DNA of 64,000 nt from CAVQOB01 sp963714325 (GCA_963714325.1 CAVQOB010000003.1:62001-126000); one strand, 5' to 3'; counted from the first letter of the stretch, positions 9,221-18,715 are shown. Numbers and translations are program-made. Notes: generated by a model not told the origin, from the letters alone.

Positions 9221-10156
9221 TCAGGCGGCGCGCTGGTGCGCGGCGTCAGGCTGCAGACCATCGAGATAGGCGACGGCCGCTTGTGCCTTGGCCGCGGCGG
9301 CGAACAGCGCACGTGGATTTGCTTTCATCACTTTGAGCCAGTGGTGAATGTAGCGGGCATGATCGGGATGCGGTTCGGTCGCAATGCCGAGTTTGGCACA
9401 GAGGAACGCCGCGCAACATTCCGCGCACGCCTCCTCGAAACAATAGGCGTCGTCGCCGAAGCGTTTGCCGAAATCGCGATTGAGCCGGTGTGATGCGCCG
9501 GCCCAATGACCGGCCTCATGTCCGAGCACGGAATACCACGCGGCGGTGCGCGTGCGGGTGTCGGTCGCAAAGAAGCGTGCTTCATCGGGCAAGTGGATGG
9601 TGTCGGTCGATGGCCGGTAATAGGCCTGCGTGCCGCCAATCATCACCTTCGCGCCGGTCGCTGAAAAATAGGCGTCGGCCGTCGCAAGCCGCGCAATCGG
9701 GTTGGGTGGCAACGCGGCGGCGCTTTGGTATCCATCAACCTGCTCGGCGGCGAAGACCCAATAGCCGCGCGCAATGAAAAACCGGTCCGGGCCATCATCA
9801 TCACCCGTGGTCGCGTCACCCTTGGCCGCGTGGCCGTCGCGTTCCATCTCGCGGTAAAAAACAATCGGTGCTGCCTTCTCGCCTTTGCGCACGTTCGCGC
9901 CCTTGGCGTTCCACTGTTTGAGCGTCGCCCATTCGCCCGACGTGTAGCCACGCTCCAGCGCGGTGACCCAGAGGCTCAGGATATTGACGCCCCGATAGAC
10001 TTGGCCGGTGGTGGCATTGACCGGCAAGACGGGCCGCGCGCCGCCGCGCTGCCAGGGCATGATGGGATCGCCGGGATGACATTCAATGGCCGCGACGAGG
10101 GCGTTGGTGATCGTCTCGTAGATCGATGGGCGCGGTTTTTGTGGCGTCGATGACAT
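9221..10156 (-). CDS. ardC: ArdC-family antirestriction protein (ssDNA-binding and zincin-like)
   Basis: The protein has 311 residues, starting at the ATG at 10156 behind CAGGAG. The N-terminal domain (SIYETITNALVAAIE, then the PMPWQR-like and GVNILSLW motifs) is the ArdC single-stranded-DNA-binding domain. The C-terminal domain carries the zinc metalloprotease-like signature HEAGH at residues 213-217, followed by GASHRLNRDF and a downstream Glu-rich EEACAE helix. ArdC proteins protect incoming single-stranded conjugative DNA from host restriction. It lies upstream of the parB-like gene with a 91-bp gap, probably in the same leading-region operon. Its promoter should lie in the AT-rich stretch 10157-10300. 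Confidence 0.92.
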   Translation of the reverse strand: MSSTPQKPRPSIYETITNALVAAIECHPGDPIMPWQRGGARPVLPVNATTGQVYRGVNILSLWVTALERGYTSGEWATLKQWNAKGANVRKGEKAAPIVFYREMERDGHAAKGDATTGDDDGPDRFFIARGYWVFAAEQVDGYQSAAALPPNPIARLATADAYFSATGAKVMIGGTQAYYRPSTDTIHLPDEARFFATDTRTRTAAWYSVLGHEAGHWAGASHRLNRDFGKRFGDDAYCFEEACAECCAAFLCAKLGIATEPHPDHARYIHHWLKVMKANPRALFAAAAKAQAAVAYLDGLQPDAAHQRAA

Positions 10157-10382
10157 GATGGAAAACTCCTGAAACGGGTGCCGGAAGACTGGGATTTCAG
10201 CGCTGTTTCCAGTCTCAGTATCGTAGTACATGTTCCTATTTTGTTCTATTTTAATCGTCCGTTTTATCATCAAAATCAATGACATATTGTTTTCGGCGAA
10301 GATCCCCATTCTCCGCGCGACGCGCTGGACCCATCTGCCGTAGGATTATTCCCTGCGAAATGCAGTGCGGCTTGGTCGTCGT

Positions 10383-10441
10383 GTCTGCCTCCCGGAGCCG
10401 CCCTTGCCGGGCCCGCCTGGGGGTGGCTCCGGGAGGCAGAC
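10383..10441. repeat. 21-bp inverted repeat (large stem-loop)
   Basis: The arms at 10383-10403 and 10421-10441 are reverse complements over 21 bases with one mismatch that would be a G-U pair in one RNA strand. The core is GTCTGCCTCCCGGAGCC and its complement. The 17-base centre is itself GC-rich. It lies 230 bp upstream of ardC. It could be a transcription terminator for a leftward transcript, an oriT-associated hairpin or a dispersed palindromic element. No U-run is seen. Confidence 0.6.
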
Positions 10442-10810
10442 CGCGGCCTGCCTCTTGGTGAGTCCCGGTGTTGGCGGCGTGACAGCGCAACGCCGATGGC
10501 GTCGTCGGTTGCGCTGCCGACACCCGTGAGGGCCGAGACCTGCGTCGATGTTTTCGAAGCACGCGCCAATATAATTCACCAGCAGGGCTCGATCGCGCAG
10601 CCAAGAAGGGCTGCGCGATAGGACGCGATCCGAGCCCTCCGGGCGAAGGAGCCACCCAAGTTTGGTGATAGCAATTCGGTGGTTTGATCGGACTTCGATC
10701 TATTTCAATTCTGTTGCGCAAAAGAAACATTATGGGTGGGTGACCCGCCGTGGAATCGCGTGGTGTCAAAAATCGCCTTGATATATACTATAAAAACATC
10801 CGCATGATAC

Positions 10811-10824
10811 TGCGAACGTTCGCA
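10811..10824. promoter_or_regulatory. Perfect 14-bp palindrome, possible operator
   Basis: The sequence TGCGAACGTTCGCA is a perfect palindrome lying in an AT-rich, promoter-like stretch (TATATACTATAAAAAC just upstream at about 10782-10797). It is a plausible protein-binding site for an element-borne regulator or ParB-like protein, but no matching copy was found elsewhere in the window. Confidence 0.35.
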
Positions 10825-11178
10825 CTGACGGCTATTAAGTTATTGTATTTCAAATGGATAACAGCAATCTGACGCTTGTTCTTTATCTTGATGTCCAGAA
10901 AACCCGATTTATACCCTTTGAAACCTGTTGCACGAGAGCAGCGCGCATCTCGATGCGAAGGCAACACATCAGCTCTTGAGACCTGACCGCACACACTTCG
11001 CTCGCGCTGTGCTTGACGAACATCGCGACGTAACTGGAACAGAGCACTCGCGATGAGTGTTCAAAATTCGACGAAGGTGTTGCCACCGCGGTTAGCCCCG
11101 CGCTGGACGACGCAAGTCCAAGGACCAACGCAAGCTTAAGTGACAAGCTGACGTCAAAGTACCTTCACTTTGTTGTGA

Positions 11179-12214
11179 GATAGTGGGACCAGTTCAAGGC
11201 CATGTCCGCTTAACGAGATGCGTGGCATCGCGGCGATCGCGCAGCGAGTTTGGGAGCCACTGCACCGATCGTTTCCGGATCTCGAGCGGCGTAACACGAA
11301 CTTCGTTGGCGATGACTTCGAGGGGGGCCACTATGTTGCTGCGATTGGCCACTGCTGCGGAACGTTCCGCGAGCCTTGGCTTACTATTCCCTCGACCGAT
11401 CATCCGGTCTACCTCCGTATGGCGAAGTCCATCAAGTGGAGGACGGGCTCGTCGTTCAAAGTACGGTGTTGATCGACGTGCTGGATGTCATTCGGCAGGC
11501 GGGCTTCTGCCCGCTCCCTCACAGCCTTGGCAGTGAAGGCATGTGGCCTAGGCCGCTGACTGCGGATGGCATTGTTCTCACCGAGCAGGATGAACTGCAG
11601 TCGCAGGCCAGCATCGCCCAGACGCCCGCAATGCAGAAAACGCTTGGTGACCACGATGACATATTGCAGCTCGGCCGCTAGGGCCTGATGACCATGCCTC
11701 AGACATTGCGTTGGCATCCTAAGATGATGTGGTGCGGGACAAGCGGCATCGGAACCACGCTCGGACTGCAGGGTTTTGTCGACTACCACCATTTGCCGTT
11801 TCGCACAGCGTTTCCGAAACGCAACGGCGGCAAACAGTGGGCCGATCGCTCGAAGCGGGACATCACTTTCGTATTGGAGACTGGTCATACTCGGTGACCG
11901 GTGGATGGCCGATCGTCGCGGCCTGCCACGCAGGTGGAAACTTCCTCGGCACGACCCGAACCGATCGCGACGTGACCATGCGGGTGATGGATTTCTATTT
12001 CCATCATGAAGGACTAATCCGCGAGAACTGGGTCCCGTTGGATATCATCCATCTGCTCAAACAGATGGACGTTGACGTCTTTGCCCGCCTCCAGAGCGTC
12101 TTCCGTCGTGGTGCGATTTGGGTTTCAGAATATTTTTGCCGGGCCTGCTACGACTGCCACAAGCGTTTTGATGCGAGTGCCGCCCCGTCTGCCATGCTTT
12201 TCAGTTTGGCATAG
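11179..12214 (+). pseudogene. SnoaL/NTF2-like (ester cyclase-type) two-domain protein, decayed
   Basis: Pieces of one protein occur in successive frames. The first reads MRGIAAIAQRVWEPLHRSFP to about 11418 and includes CCGTFREPWLTIPSTDH. It continues one frame over as YGEVHQVEDGLVVQSTVLID and on to a stop at 11679-11681. It then reads GIGTTLGLQGFVDYHHLPF from 11688, and from about 11860 in the third frame TGGWPIVAACHAGGNFLG and MRVMDFYFHHEGLIRENWV, ending at 12214. This is the pattern of a polyketide-cyclase-like (SnoaL) protein of about 330-370 residues with two NTF2 folds, like the two genes at 18.8-20.8 kb. At least two frameshifts and one stop make it non-functional. The 5' end is unclear. 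The 3' end overlaps the convergent gene at 12148. Confidence 0.7.
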
Positions 12215-13299
12215 GCAATGGGCGGATGGATCGCGCCGAAGCCGGCGAACGTGCCAAAGCCACAGTCGGTTCCGGCCATGACGCGCTCGCGCCCGACAAT
12301 CGCGGCGTAGGTCTCGATGCGTTGTGCGACGAGCCTGGGGTGCTCGATGAAATTCGTAACACTGTCGATCACGCCTGGGATGAGGATTTTATCATCGGGG
12401 ATCTTGGCAGTTTTCCAGACGTCCCACTCGTGTTGGTGCCGCGGGTTTGCGCCTTCAAACAAAATCGCTTGCGGTTTGGCTGATAGCACGATGTCGACGA
12501 TTTTTTCGAGCGGGATGTCGTGATGATGCGGCCCCTCGTAGTTTCCCCAGCACAGATGCATGCGCACGCGGTCTGCCGGCACGTTGGCGAGCGCATGATT
12601 GAGCGCGTCGACTTGCAGCCGCGCATTGCGCAGGAACTCGTTGTCGTCGACGTCACGAAAACGAATATGCCGACCCATGGCGAGATCCGGCGCATCAATC
12701 TGCAGGATCAGTCCTGCCTTGACGATTGCCTCGTATTCTTCGCGCATCGCGTCGGCCAGCGCGCCGATGTAATCTTCCTGGCTCTTATAGTGCTTGTTCG
12801 GCTGGAACACTGCGACCACACCGGGCGACGCTGCATTCATGAAGGCTTCGCGCGCGCCTGCGGTCTTGGCGGCACGCGTCAGGTTCGCGATATCTTTGTG
12901 CAACGACGAGAGATCGTTGACCTTGATCGGGCCGCAGCAAATGGGGCGGTGATATTTCGGCGTGCCGCCCATCTTGGCGAGGCGATCTTTGTACTCCGGA
13001 AAATCATCGAGATCTCGCGGCGTGGCGCGCGGCATTTCACCGATTTCAAAGCCAGTGAGGCGATGACGGATGTACGTTGCATAACTGATCTTCGACATTT
13101 CGCCATCGCTGACGATATCGACGCCGACTGCAATCTGCTGCTTCACAACATCCGTGACGGCTTGGGTCATGATGGCGTCAAATGCCGCACGATCAACGGG
13201 CTGGCCCTGGTCTTCGGCGAATAACTGGTCGACGACGACTTGTGGCCGCGGCAGGCTCCCGACGTGGGTTGTCAAAATGCGATCAGTGGATCGAAGCAT
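12148..13299 (-). CDS. Cobalamin-independent methionine synthase II (MetE C-terminal)-like protein
   Basis: This 383-residue protein of the UROD/MetE-like superfamily starts at the ATG at 13299, behind a GGAACG site. The opening ILTTHVGSLPRP, the ISDGE-like segment IVSDGEMSK and the zinc-site-like regions MHLCWGNYEGPHHHD and MAGTDCGFGTF are visible. Relatives use zinc-bound thiolate methyl or alkyl transfer, as in MetE and epoxyalkane:coenzyme M transferase. Stand-alone copies are often found in catabolic clusters with unknown substrates. It is the last gene of the ABC-importer operon, 30 bases after the cupin gene, so it is more likely a catabolic C-S or C-C bond enzyme or demethylase than a methionine-biosynthesis enzyme. 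The substrate is unknown. Confidence 0.85.
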   Translation of the reverse strand: MLRSTDRILTTHVGSLPRPQVVVDQLFAEDQGQPVDRAAFDAIMTQAVTDVVKQQIAVGVDIVSDGEMSKISYATYIRHRLTGFEIGEMPRATPRDLDDFPEYKDRLAKMGGTPKYHRPICCGPIKVNDLSSLHKDIANLTRAAKTAGAREAFMNAASPGVVAVFQPNKHYKSQEDYIGALADAMREEYEAIVKAGLILQIDAPDLAMGRHIRFRDVDDNEFLRNARLQVDALNHALANVPADRVRMHLCWGNYEGPHHHDIPLEKIVDIVLSAKPQAILFEGANPRHQHEWDVWKTAKIPDDKILIPGVIDSVTNFIEHPRLVAQRIETYAAIVGRERVMAGTDCGFGTFAGFGAIHPPIAYAKLKSMADGAALASKRLWQS

Positions 13300-13328
13300 G
13301 AGCGTTCCTTCAAGTGTCGGCGCAATGT

Positions 13329-14483
13329 TCAATCGGCTGTTTGCGTTGATTGCGGCAACAGACGGAGTGGCGCAACATAGCCGTTATGGTCGATGCCGAA
13401 GCCTGCTGCACGTGCCGACTTGGCGACCGCCGGCGCCCATTCGATGCGTTTCTTGCCATCGCCTGACGTGACGATTGCAATCTCGCAGCTTGCTGCACTG
13501 GTGTTCTTGATCTCACGCCATGCGCCGCCTGGAACAGAGAACGTATCTTTCGCCTGCAGTTGCGCCGCTACGGGCGCCTCACCGCCGTCCAGCGCAATCA
13601 TGGCGGTCCCTGAAAATACCATCATCGCCTGTTGCTCGCCGACGCGATGACGAGCGAGGGATTGTCCCGGCGGCAAACGTAGCCACTCGACTGAAAACCC
13701 ATGCGGGTTGGTGATCTTCGGCGCCACATCACGATCTTCAGACATGCCGTAGCCAATGCCCGGCGCCAGTTCGACGCCATGCTCTGCAAGAACCGTGCAC
13801 AGAAGCGCGTGCTTTGACCATCGGCGGTCATTGGCCGCGACGATCCGCTGCGCAAACTCGTCGCGCGAGTACTTGCGCAGCTTTGCGCGGTCCTCATTGG
13901 AGATGAGCGGCATGAGATCGTGGTCGGCGGGCTTCTTTTGCCCTTTCGTCGTGTCGACCATCATGTTGTCGCGGGTGAGATAAAGCCCGAACGTGCCGGC
14001 CTCTTTGACAATGTCAGGGTGCCATATGATACCGCCGGTATCATCGCCACCAAGCACCGTGAAGATCCAACCACTCTTGCCGTTTGCGCCCTTCGTTGCG
14101 GTAAAGCCGCGGAAAATCCACGTGGGCACGGAGACGATATCACCAGGGCCGCCTGCGATCTCGCCGTCCTTGCCCATGTCGCCCCAGCGGAAAACCCAGT
14201 CGCCGGAGAACGGCAAGAATACTTCCGCCGTGTAGTGGATGTGCAGATTATTGGTGATGCCTTCCGGCATGGCGGCAGCCCCCAACTGGAAGCCGTGCGG
14301 CTCCTGGATGTTGACGACTTGCTCGGCTGATTGCGTCACACCCGCGCCGATGATCGAGTAATTTTCCTTCAAGTGCGAACCTGGCTTCTTGCAATCGATG
14401 AAGGCCAGCGCGCATGCGGCGTAGTCGGCGGTGGTGACGTGCCGGCGTCGGAGTTCGTCCTGTGTGATGGTTGCGGTTTGCAT
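13329..14483 (-). CDS. Double-cupin domain protein (dioxygenase-like)
   Basis: The protein has 384 residues with two cupin barrels. The N-terminal barrel carries a complete metal-site motif, LHIHYTAEVFLPFSGDW, around residues 80-97 (His, His and Glu ligands), followed by GGPGDIVSVPTWIFRGF. The C-terminal barrel around residues 255-340 (PPGQSLARHRVGEQQAMMVF and DTFSVPGGAWREI) has fewer obvious ligands. Bicupins of this size include gentisate and quercetin-type dioxygenases, but I do not see a close match to either. It lies between the importer ATPase gene and the MetE-like gene, suggesting a metal-dependent oxygenase or isomerase step for the imported compound. It is intact. Confidence 0.8.
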   Translation of the reverse strand: MQTATITQDELRRRHVTTADYAACALAFIDCKKPGSHLKENYSIIGAGVTQSAEQVVNIQEPHGFQLGAAAMPEGITNNLHIHYTAEVFLPFSGDWVFRWGDMGKDGEIAGGPGDIVSVPTWIFRGFTATKGANGKSGWIFTVLGGDDTGGIIWHPDIVKEAGTFGLYLTRDNMMVDTTKGQKKPADHDLMPLISNEDRAKLRKYSRDEFAQRIVAANDRRWSKHALLCTVLAEHGVELAPGIGYGMSEDRDVAPKITNPHGFSVEWLRLPPGQSLARHRVGEQQAMMVFSGTAMIALDGGEAPVAAQLQAKDTFSVPGGAWREIKNTSAASCEIAIVTSGDGKKRIEWAPAVAKSARAAGFGIDHNGYVAPLRLLPQSTQTAD

Positions 14484-14500
14484 GGTTAAGTCCTTTCACG

Positions 14501-15568
14501 TCAGGCTGTGTTATGGCGAGCTAGTCTCGTGGTCGTTTTTGCATCGAAGAGGTGGAGTCGAGAGCGGTTGAATGTCAGTCCGACGTTCGCGCCGAAGTCA
14601 CCGCGATATGCGCGATCCGCCTTGGCAATGATGCGCGCCGCGCCAATCGTGGCGGTCACAAGCACGGATTCGCCGGTTAACTCGCTCGCATAGATCTGTC
14701 CGCTGACATCGCCGGCGTCAGGCGCGCACACGGTGGTGTCTTCAGGGCGAACACCGAGAACAATGCCGCTGCGCGTGCCCTCGCTCACGCCAGCGATGCG
14801 GATACCCTGCGCAACGAAAGCACCGTCCTCCAGCGCTCCCGTAATCAGGTTCATGGCAGGCGAACCGATAAAGCCCGCAACGAACAAATTGGCCGGTTGA
14901 TCGTAAATGACGGCCGGCGTCGCCAGTTGCTGAATGACCCCGTTGTCCATGACCGCAACTCGATGGGCGAGCGTCATCGCCTCGATCTGATCGTGGGTGA
15001 CGTATACGGTCGTCGTCTTGAGATCGTGCTGCAGCCGCTTAATTTCCGCCCGCATGGTGACGCGCAGTTTGGCGTCAAGATTGGATAGAGGCTCGTCCAT
15101 CAGGAAGACGGTGGGCGTGCGCACGATGGCACGCGCCAGCGCCACGCGTTGGCGTTGCCCGCCGGAGAGTTCGCGGGGACGGCGATGCAACAGCGCGCCG
15201 AGCTCAACCTTATCAGCCGCACGCTGGACGAGGCTTGCGCGATCCGCGCCGCCGATGCCGCGCACCTTCAGTGGATAGGCGATATTTTCGCCCACGGTCA
15301 TGTGGGGATAGAGACCATAGTTTTGAAACACCATGGCGACGTCACGATCCTTCGGCAGTTCGTCGTTGACGCGCTTTTCGCCGATGAAGATGTCACCTTC
15401 GCTTGGATCTTCGAGGCCGGCGATCATGCGCATGGTCGTGGTCTTGCCGCAGCCGGATGGTCCGAGCAGGACGAGAAATTCTCGATCGGCAATGGCGATT
15501 GATTGGCGCTTCACCGCTTCAAAGGTGCCCCAGCGCTTGGTAATGTTGGTGAGTGTCACGCTGGCCAT
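14501..15568 (-). CDS. Carbohydrate ABC transporter ATP-binding protein (MalK/UgpC family)
   Basis: This 355-residue ATPase has Walker A GPSGCGKTT near residues 36-44, signature ELSGGQRQRVALARAI near 133-148, and Walker B with FLMDEPLSNLDAKLR. A C-terminal OB-fold (TOBE) regulatory domain includes GVRPEDTTV. Length and domains fit the MalK/UgpC class that energises sugar or glycerol-phosphate import. It is 4 bases downstream of the second permease gene and in one operon with the binding protein at 17320-18657. Substrate identity cannot be read from the sequence. Confidence 0.93.
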   Translation of the reverse strand: MASVTLTNITKRWGTFEAVKRQSIAIADREFLVLLGPSGCGKTTTMRMIAGLEDPSEGDIFIGEKRVNDELPKDRDVAMVFQNYGLYPHMTVGENIAYPLKVRGIGGADRASLVQRAADKVELGALLHRRPRELSGGQRQRVALARAIVRTPTVFLMDEPLSNLDAKLRVTMRAEIKRLQHDLKTTTVYVTHDQIEAMTLAHRVAVMDNGVIQQLATPAVIYDQPANLFVAGFIGSPAMNLITGALEDGAFVAQGIRIAGVSEGTRSGIVLGVRPEDTTVCAPDAGDVSGQIYASELTGESVLVTATIGAARIIAKADRAYRGDFGANVGLTFNRSRLHLFDAKTTTRLARHNTA

Positions 15569-15572
15569 GGGG

Positions 15573-16407
15573 TTACCGGACTGCTCCCATCGTCATGCCT
15601 TGGACGAAATGTTTCTGAACCAGCAGTGCCAGCACGATCATCGGCGCCATGATCAAAAGACCGGCGGCCGAAAGCAAGTGCCAGAGCACGCCCTCTTCGG
15701 CGTTGAAGAGCTGGAGGCCAACGGGCAGCGTCACGGCGTCACGCCGGGTCAGGATCAGCGCAAACAAGAATTCATTCCACGAGATGATGAACGAAAAAAT
15801 GGCCGCAGTGACGATGCCGGGCGCGGCCATGGGCAGCACGATGTTTTTGATGACCTGCATGCGCGTCGATCCGTCGACGAGCGCCGCCTCTTCCGTGTCA
15901 ATCGGAATGCCGTCGATGAAGCCTTTGATCATCCAGGTCGCAAACGGCATGACGATCGCGAGATCGACGAGGATCAAGCGCGAGTTTGGTGTCGAGGATG
16001 CCGAAGTCACGGAACATCAGGAAGAATGGCAGCACAATCACGACCGCTGGCACGAATTGCGTCGCCAGAATAGTGATCAACATCAAACGTTCGCCGACCA
16101 AGCGAAATCGGGAGAAGCTGTAGGCTGCACAGGTCGCCAGCGGAATCGCCAGCGCGACAGTAGCGGCTGCGACGATGGCACTATTGACGAGCTTCTTGTG
16201 AATTTCGAATGGGCTTTCGAAAATGCGAACGAAGTTTTCCAGCGTCGGCGTGAATATGAACTTCAACTGGAACACATCGCGGCTTGTCTTGAATGCTGCA
16301 AGGCCGATCCACAGAATCGGCGTCAGGACGATCAACCCGGCGAGCAACACCAAGATCGTTTCGACGCCATTCCAAATGCGCGCTTTTTGTCGAGCCGACG
16401 CCATCAT
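15573..16407 (-). pseudogene. Carbohydrate ABC transporter permease (MalG family), split by a frameshift
   Basis: Two overlapping frames encode the halves of one permease. The N-terminal half runs from 16407 (MMASARQKARIWNGVETILV) to FRDFGILDTKLAL. The C-terminal half begins ILVDLAIVMPFATWMIKGF and contains the EAA loop EEAALVDGS, ending at 15573. The break is one extra base at about 15975-15977. Removing it gives about 278 residues with six membrane segments, the normal size for MalG-type permeases. The first permease, ATPase and binding protein of the same operon are intact, so either the importer has just been inactivated or the base is an assembly error. Confidence 0.85.
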
Positions 16408-17273
16408 GCTCTCCTAAACACGAAACGGGTGTAGAGGAATGTCAGCGCCATCATGGGAATGACCATGACCCAGGAAATCGCAGCCGCAAAACCCATGTCG
16501 TAATACTTGAAGCCATTCAAGTAAGCGAAGTAGACCAGCGTCTGGGTTGCTGTGCCTGGGCCGCCTTGGGTCAGCATGAAAATCACGTCAAACGCCTTCA
16601 TCGCGAAAATCGCCTTCAAGATGACGACGACGGCGAGGACGGGCATCAACTGTGGGATGATGATGTCCCAGACAACGCGCCAGGACGCTGCACCATCAAC
16701 GCGCGCGGCTTCCGTCGTGTCGGGTGGAATGGCGGCGAGGCCACCGATCAAGATCAGCGTCATGAACGGCGTCCAAGCCCAGACGTCAGCCATCACCAGA
16801 GCTGAGAATGCAAGCGCGGGCGTTGCCAGCCAATTGACGCCAGCAAGCGGGGGAAAGAGCGTGCCGAATACTGCCGCGAACAATCCGAACTCCGGATGAA
16901 ACATGAAACGCCAGGAGACGCCGACTAAGGCGGGGCTCATGGCAAACGGGAGGATCAGCAGGGTTTGCACCGTCTTGCGCAGTGCTCCCCCTTTGGCGAG
17001 AAGCAATGCCAGGCCCAGCGCAAGCAGCGTCGTGAACGTCACAGACAGCGCAACAAACAGGATTGTATTCAGCGCCGCATTGATGAAATCCGGCGAGTTG
17101 AAGGCTTGCAGATAATTGTCGATGCCGACGAAACCGGTTGGCACGCGCGAACGCGACAGCTTCCAAGTTCGGAACGATAGGATCGCCGAATCCAGAAGCG
17201 GCCAGACCGCCGTTGCAAACACGGCAACGACGGCTGGTAAAACGAGTGCGTACTTGAGGGTGCGATCACGCAT
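16404..17273 (-). CDS. Carbohydrate ABC transporter permease (MalF/UgpA family)
   Basis: The protein has 289 residues with six predicted membrane helices, starting with YALVLPAVVAVFATAVWPLL. The EAA motif, TTEAARVDGAASWRVVWDI, lies near residue 190 and contacts the ATPase. It overlaps the next permease gene by 4 bases and follows the binding-protein gene by 46 bases, a gap that holds a stem-loop. Such a hairpin often lets the binding protein be made in excess over the permeases. It is intact. Confidence 0.93.
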   Translation of the reverse strand: MRDRTLKYALVLPAVVAVFATAVWPLLDSAILSFRTWKLSRSRVPTGFVGIDNYLQAFNSPDFINAALNTILFVALSVTFTTLLALGLALLLAKGGALRKTVQTLLILPFAMSPALVGVSWRFMFHPEFGLFAAVFGTLFPPLAGVNWLATPALAFSALVMADVWAWTPFMTLILIGGLAAIPPDTTEAARVDGAASWRVVWDIIIPQLMPVLAVVVILKAIFAMKAFDVIFMLTQGGPGTATQTLVYFAYLNGFKYYDMGFAAAISWVMVIPMMALTFLYTRFVFRRA

Positions 17274-17280
17274 GATCGAT

Positions 17281-17313
17281 TTCCCTCTCCCCGCTCAGCG
17301 CGAGGAGAGGGAA
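17281..17313. repeat. Stem-loop between binding-protein and permease genes
   Basis: A perfect 10-bp stem (TTCCCTCTCC at 17281-17290, GGAGAGGGAA at 17304-17313) closes a 13-base loop. It belongs to a small family of CTCCCC/GGGGAG palindromes in this window (also at 56573, 56676 and 61130). In this position it could stabilise the upstream binding-protein mRNA or cause partial termination. Confidence 0.55.
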
Positions 17314-17319
17314 CTATCC

Positions 17320-18657
17320 TCATTTATATCCCGCGCGGGTCAGTGTGGCCTGCGCTTTGTCGGCTGCTTCCTTCATCAACCCGCGGACGTCGCCGCCGGC
17401 CGCAGCTTTAGCAATGGCTGTTGAGAGATAATCGCCGATCTCAGGCCATTCCGCGATCTGCGGCATGATGTCGGAGTTCTCAAGGCTCGCCCACGCCGCT
17501 TGCTGAATGTTGGCATTGGCGGCGTTCACTTCAGGGTCTTTCAGTGACGAGATGTGATTGACGACGTTGTTGGTGATCGTTTTTTCACCGACCTTGCGCT
17601 CGACTGCGTTCTTTTTGTCCATATCGGGATTCGAGAGCCACTTGAGGAATTCCCAGGACGCTTCCTGTTGCTTGGAATACTTCGACACGGAGAATGGCAT
17701 CGAGATCGCATAGGAGACCGTCTTGCCGCCGTAGGATGGCATTCCCGTGAAAGCGACCTGTTCTGGCTTGAGGGTCGATTGCTTGGCGTCCGTCATGGGC
17801 GAGTAAGCCCACCACCATACCGGGATCATGGCGCTCTTGCCTTGCTGGAAGGAGACGCGTGCGTCCTGTTCAAGATAAGAGATCGAAGCCGGGTTGGTGA
17901 TCTTCTCTTTGGTGTGCAGGGCAATGTAGGCCTCGGTCGCCTTCAGCGACGCCTCGGTCAACCAGCCAGGCTTCATGTCCTTGGTGAAGAGTTCGCCGCC
18001 CGATGCCCAGAGATAGTTGAGCCAGATGAACAGGTTCTGCCTGTTGCCATCGTTGTGATAGTAGAGGGCCAGGGGTTCGATTTCTTTTTTTGCGGCGCGT
18101 ATTGCTTTGCTGGCAGCAATGACGTCGTCCCAGGTTTTGGGCGCTGTCAGTTTCAATTCGTCGAAGATGTCTTTGCGATAGAAGAACAACTGCGCATGAC
18201 TGCGCAATGGCATGCCGGTCGTTTCACCTTTGAAACTGGCCGCCTTCCGAAAGGCTGCCGGATAGCGATCCATTGAAATTCCGTCGCGTTTCAACAGCGG
18301 GTCTAACCGCGTGAACCAGTGCGCGTTGGCTGGTCCCCAACTGTCGAGATAATTCACGACGTCATAGGACCCATCAGCCGCAACACCCGTTGAGGCAACT
18401 TTTTCCTGGAGTGACGCGAATGGGACGAAATCCCATTTGGTTTTGATTCCCGTCATCTCCTCAAACTCTTTGGTACGCAACATCAAGCCGTCGAACTGGG
18501 GCGTCACGACTGCTAGCACGTTGAGCGTGACACCGTTGTAAGGTTTGCCGGACTTGAGGCCGTATGGCAGCTGCTGGCTGAAGGCGAGCGGCGGCAGCGC
18601 GATGGTTGCGCCCGCTGCTAGGCCTGTGGTGACAACTGTACGCCGGGTAAAAGTCAT
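17320..18657 (-). CDS. ABC transporter extracellular solute-binding protein (family 1, sugar type)
   Basis: The periplasmic binding protein has 445 residues. It begins with a twin-arginine-like signal, MTFTRRTVVTTGLAAGATIA, with likely cleavage after LAFSQQ. The mature part has the solute-binding family 1 pattern, including GIKTKWDFVPFASLQEKV, GIPLR-like SHAQLFFYRKDIFDELK and KTWDDVIAASKAI. It is the first gene of the importer operon. A perfect palindrome 59 bases upstream of its start (18716-18731) matches the one in front of the SnoaL-like operon and is probably the LacI operator. Sugar or polyol transport is the usual role; the true ligand is unknown. Confidence 0.92.
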   Translation of the reverse strand: MTFTRRTVVTTGLAAGATIALPPLAFSQQLPYGLKSGKPYNGVTLNVLAVVTPQFDGLMLRTKEFEEMTGIKTKWDFVPFASLQEKVASTGVAADGSYDVVNYLDSWGPANAHWFTRLDPLLKRDGISMDRYPAAFRKAASFKGETTGMPLRSHAQLFFYRKDIFDELKLTAPKTWDDVIAASKAIRAAKKEIEPLALYYHNDGNRQNLFIWLNYLWASGGELFTKDMKPGWLTEASLKATEAYIALHTKEKITNPASISYLEQDARVSFQQGKSAMIPVWWWAYSPMTDAKQSTLKPEQVAFTGMPSYGGKTVSYAISMPFSVSKYSKQQEASWEFLKWLSNPDMDKKNAVERKVGEKTITNNVVNHISSLKDPEVNAANANIQQAAWASLENSDIMPQIAEWPEIGDYLSTAIAKAAAGGDVRGLMKEAADKAQATLTRAGYK

Positions 18658-18715
18658 GGTGCGTCACTCCCTGCTGCTGCTCATTGTTAAACCGACGCCC
18701 TTCATGAGCGCTTTT

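Larger units (their letters stand above)
10310..11178. other. Intergenic stretch at the edge of the conjugative element
   Basis: No convincing gene is seen here. The stretch contains a long inverted repeat (10383-10441), an AT-rich patch (about 10780-10870) and a perfect palindrome (10811-10824). It separates the conjugation genes on the left from the catabolic cluster on the right, so the element boundary or an origin of transfer could lie here. Several short reading frames cross it but have no family resemblance, no good ribosome-binding site and poor codon use. Confidence 0.5.

Noticed and set aside
7399..9312. A longer start for the ParB-like protein at 9312
   Set aside because: The extra 61 residues overlap ardC and do not resemble ParB; AAGGA is placed correctly for 9129.
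10251..10769. A 172-residue minus-strand frame upstream of ardC
   Set aside because: It crosses the large inverted repeat, is compositionally odd and has no ribosome-binding site or family similarity.
10883..11146. An 87-residue minus-strand frame with a signal-peptide-like start
   Set aside because: The hydrophobic start is short, the rest has no pattern and no ribosome-binding site is seen.
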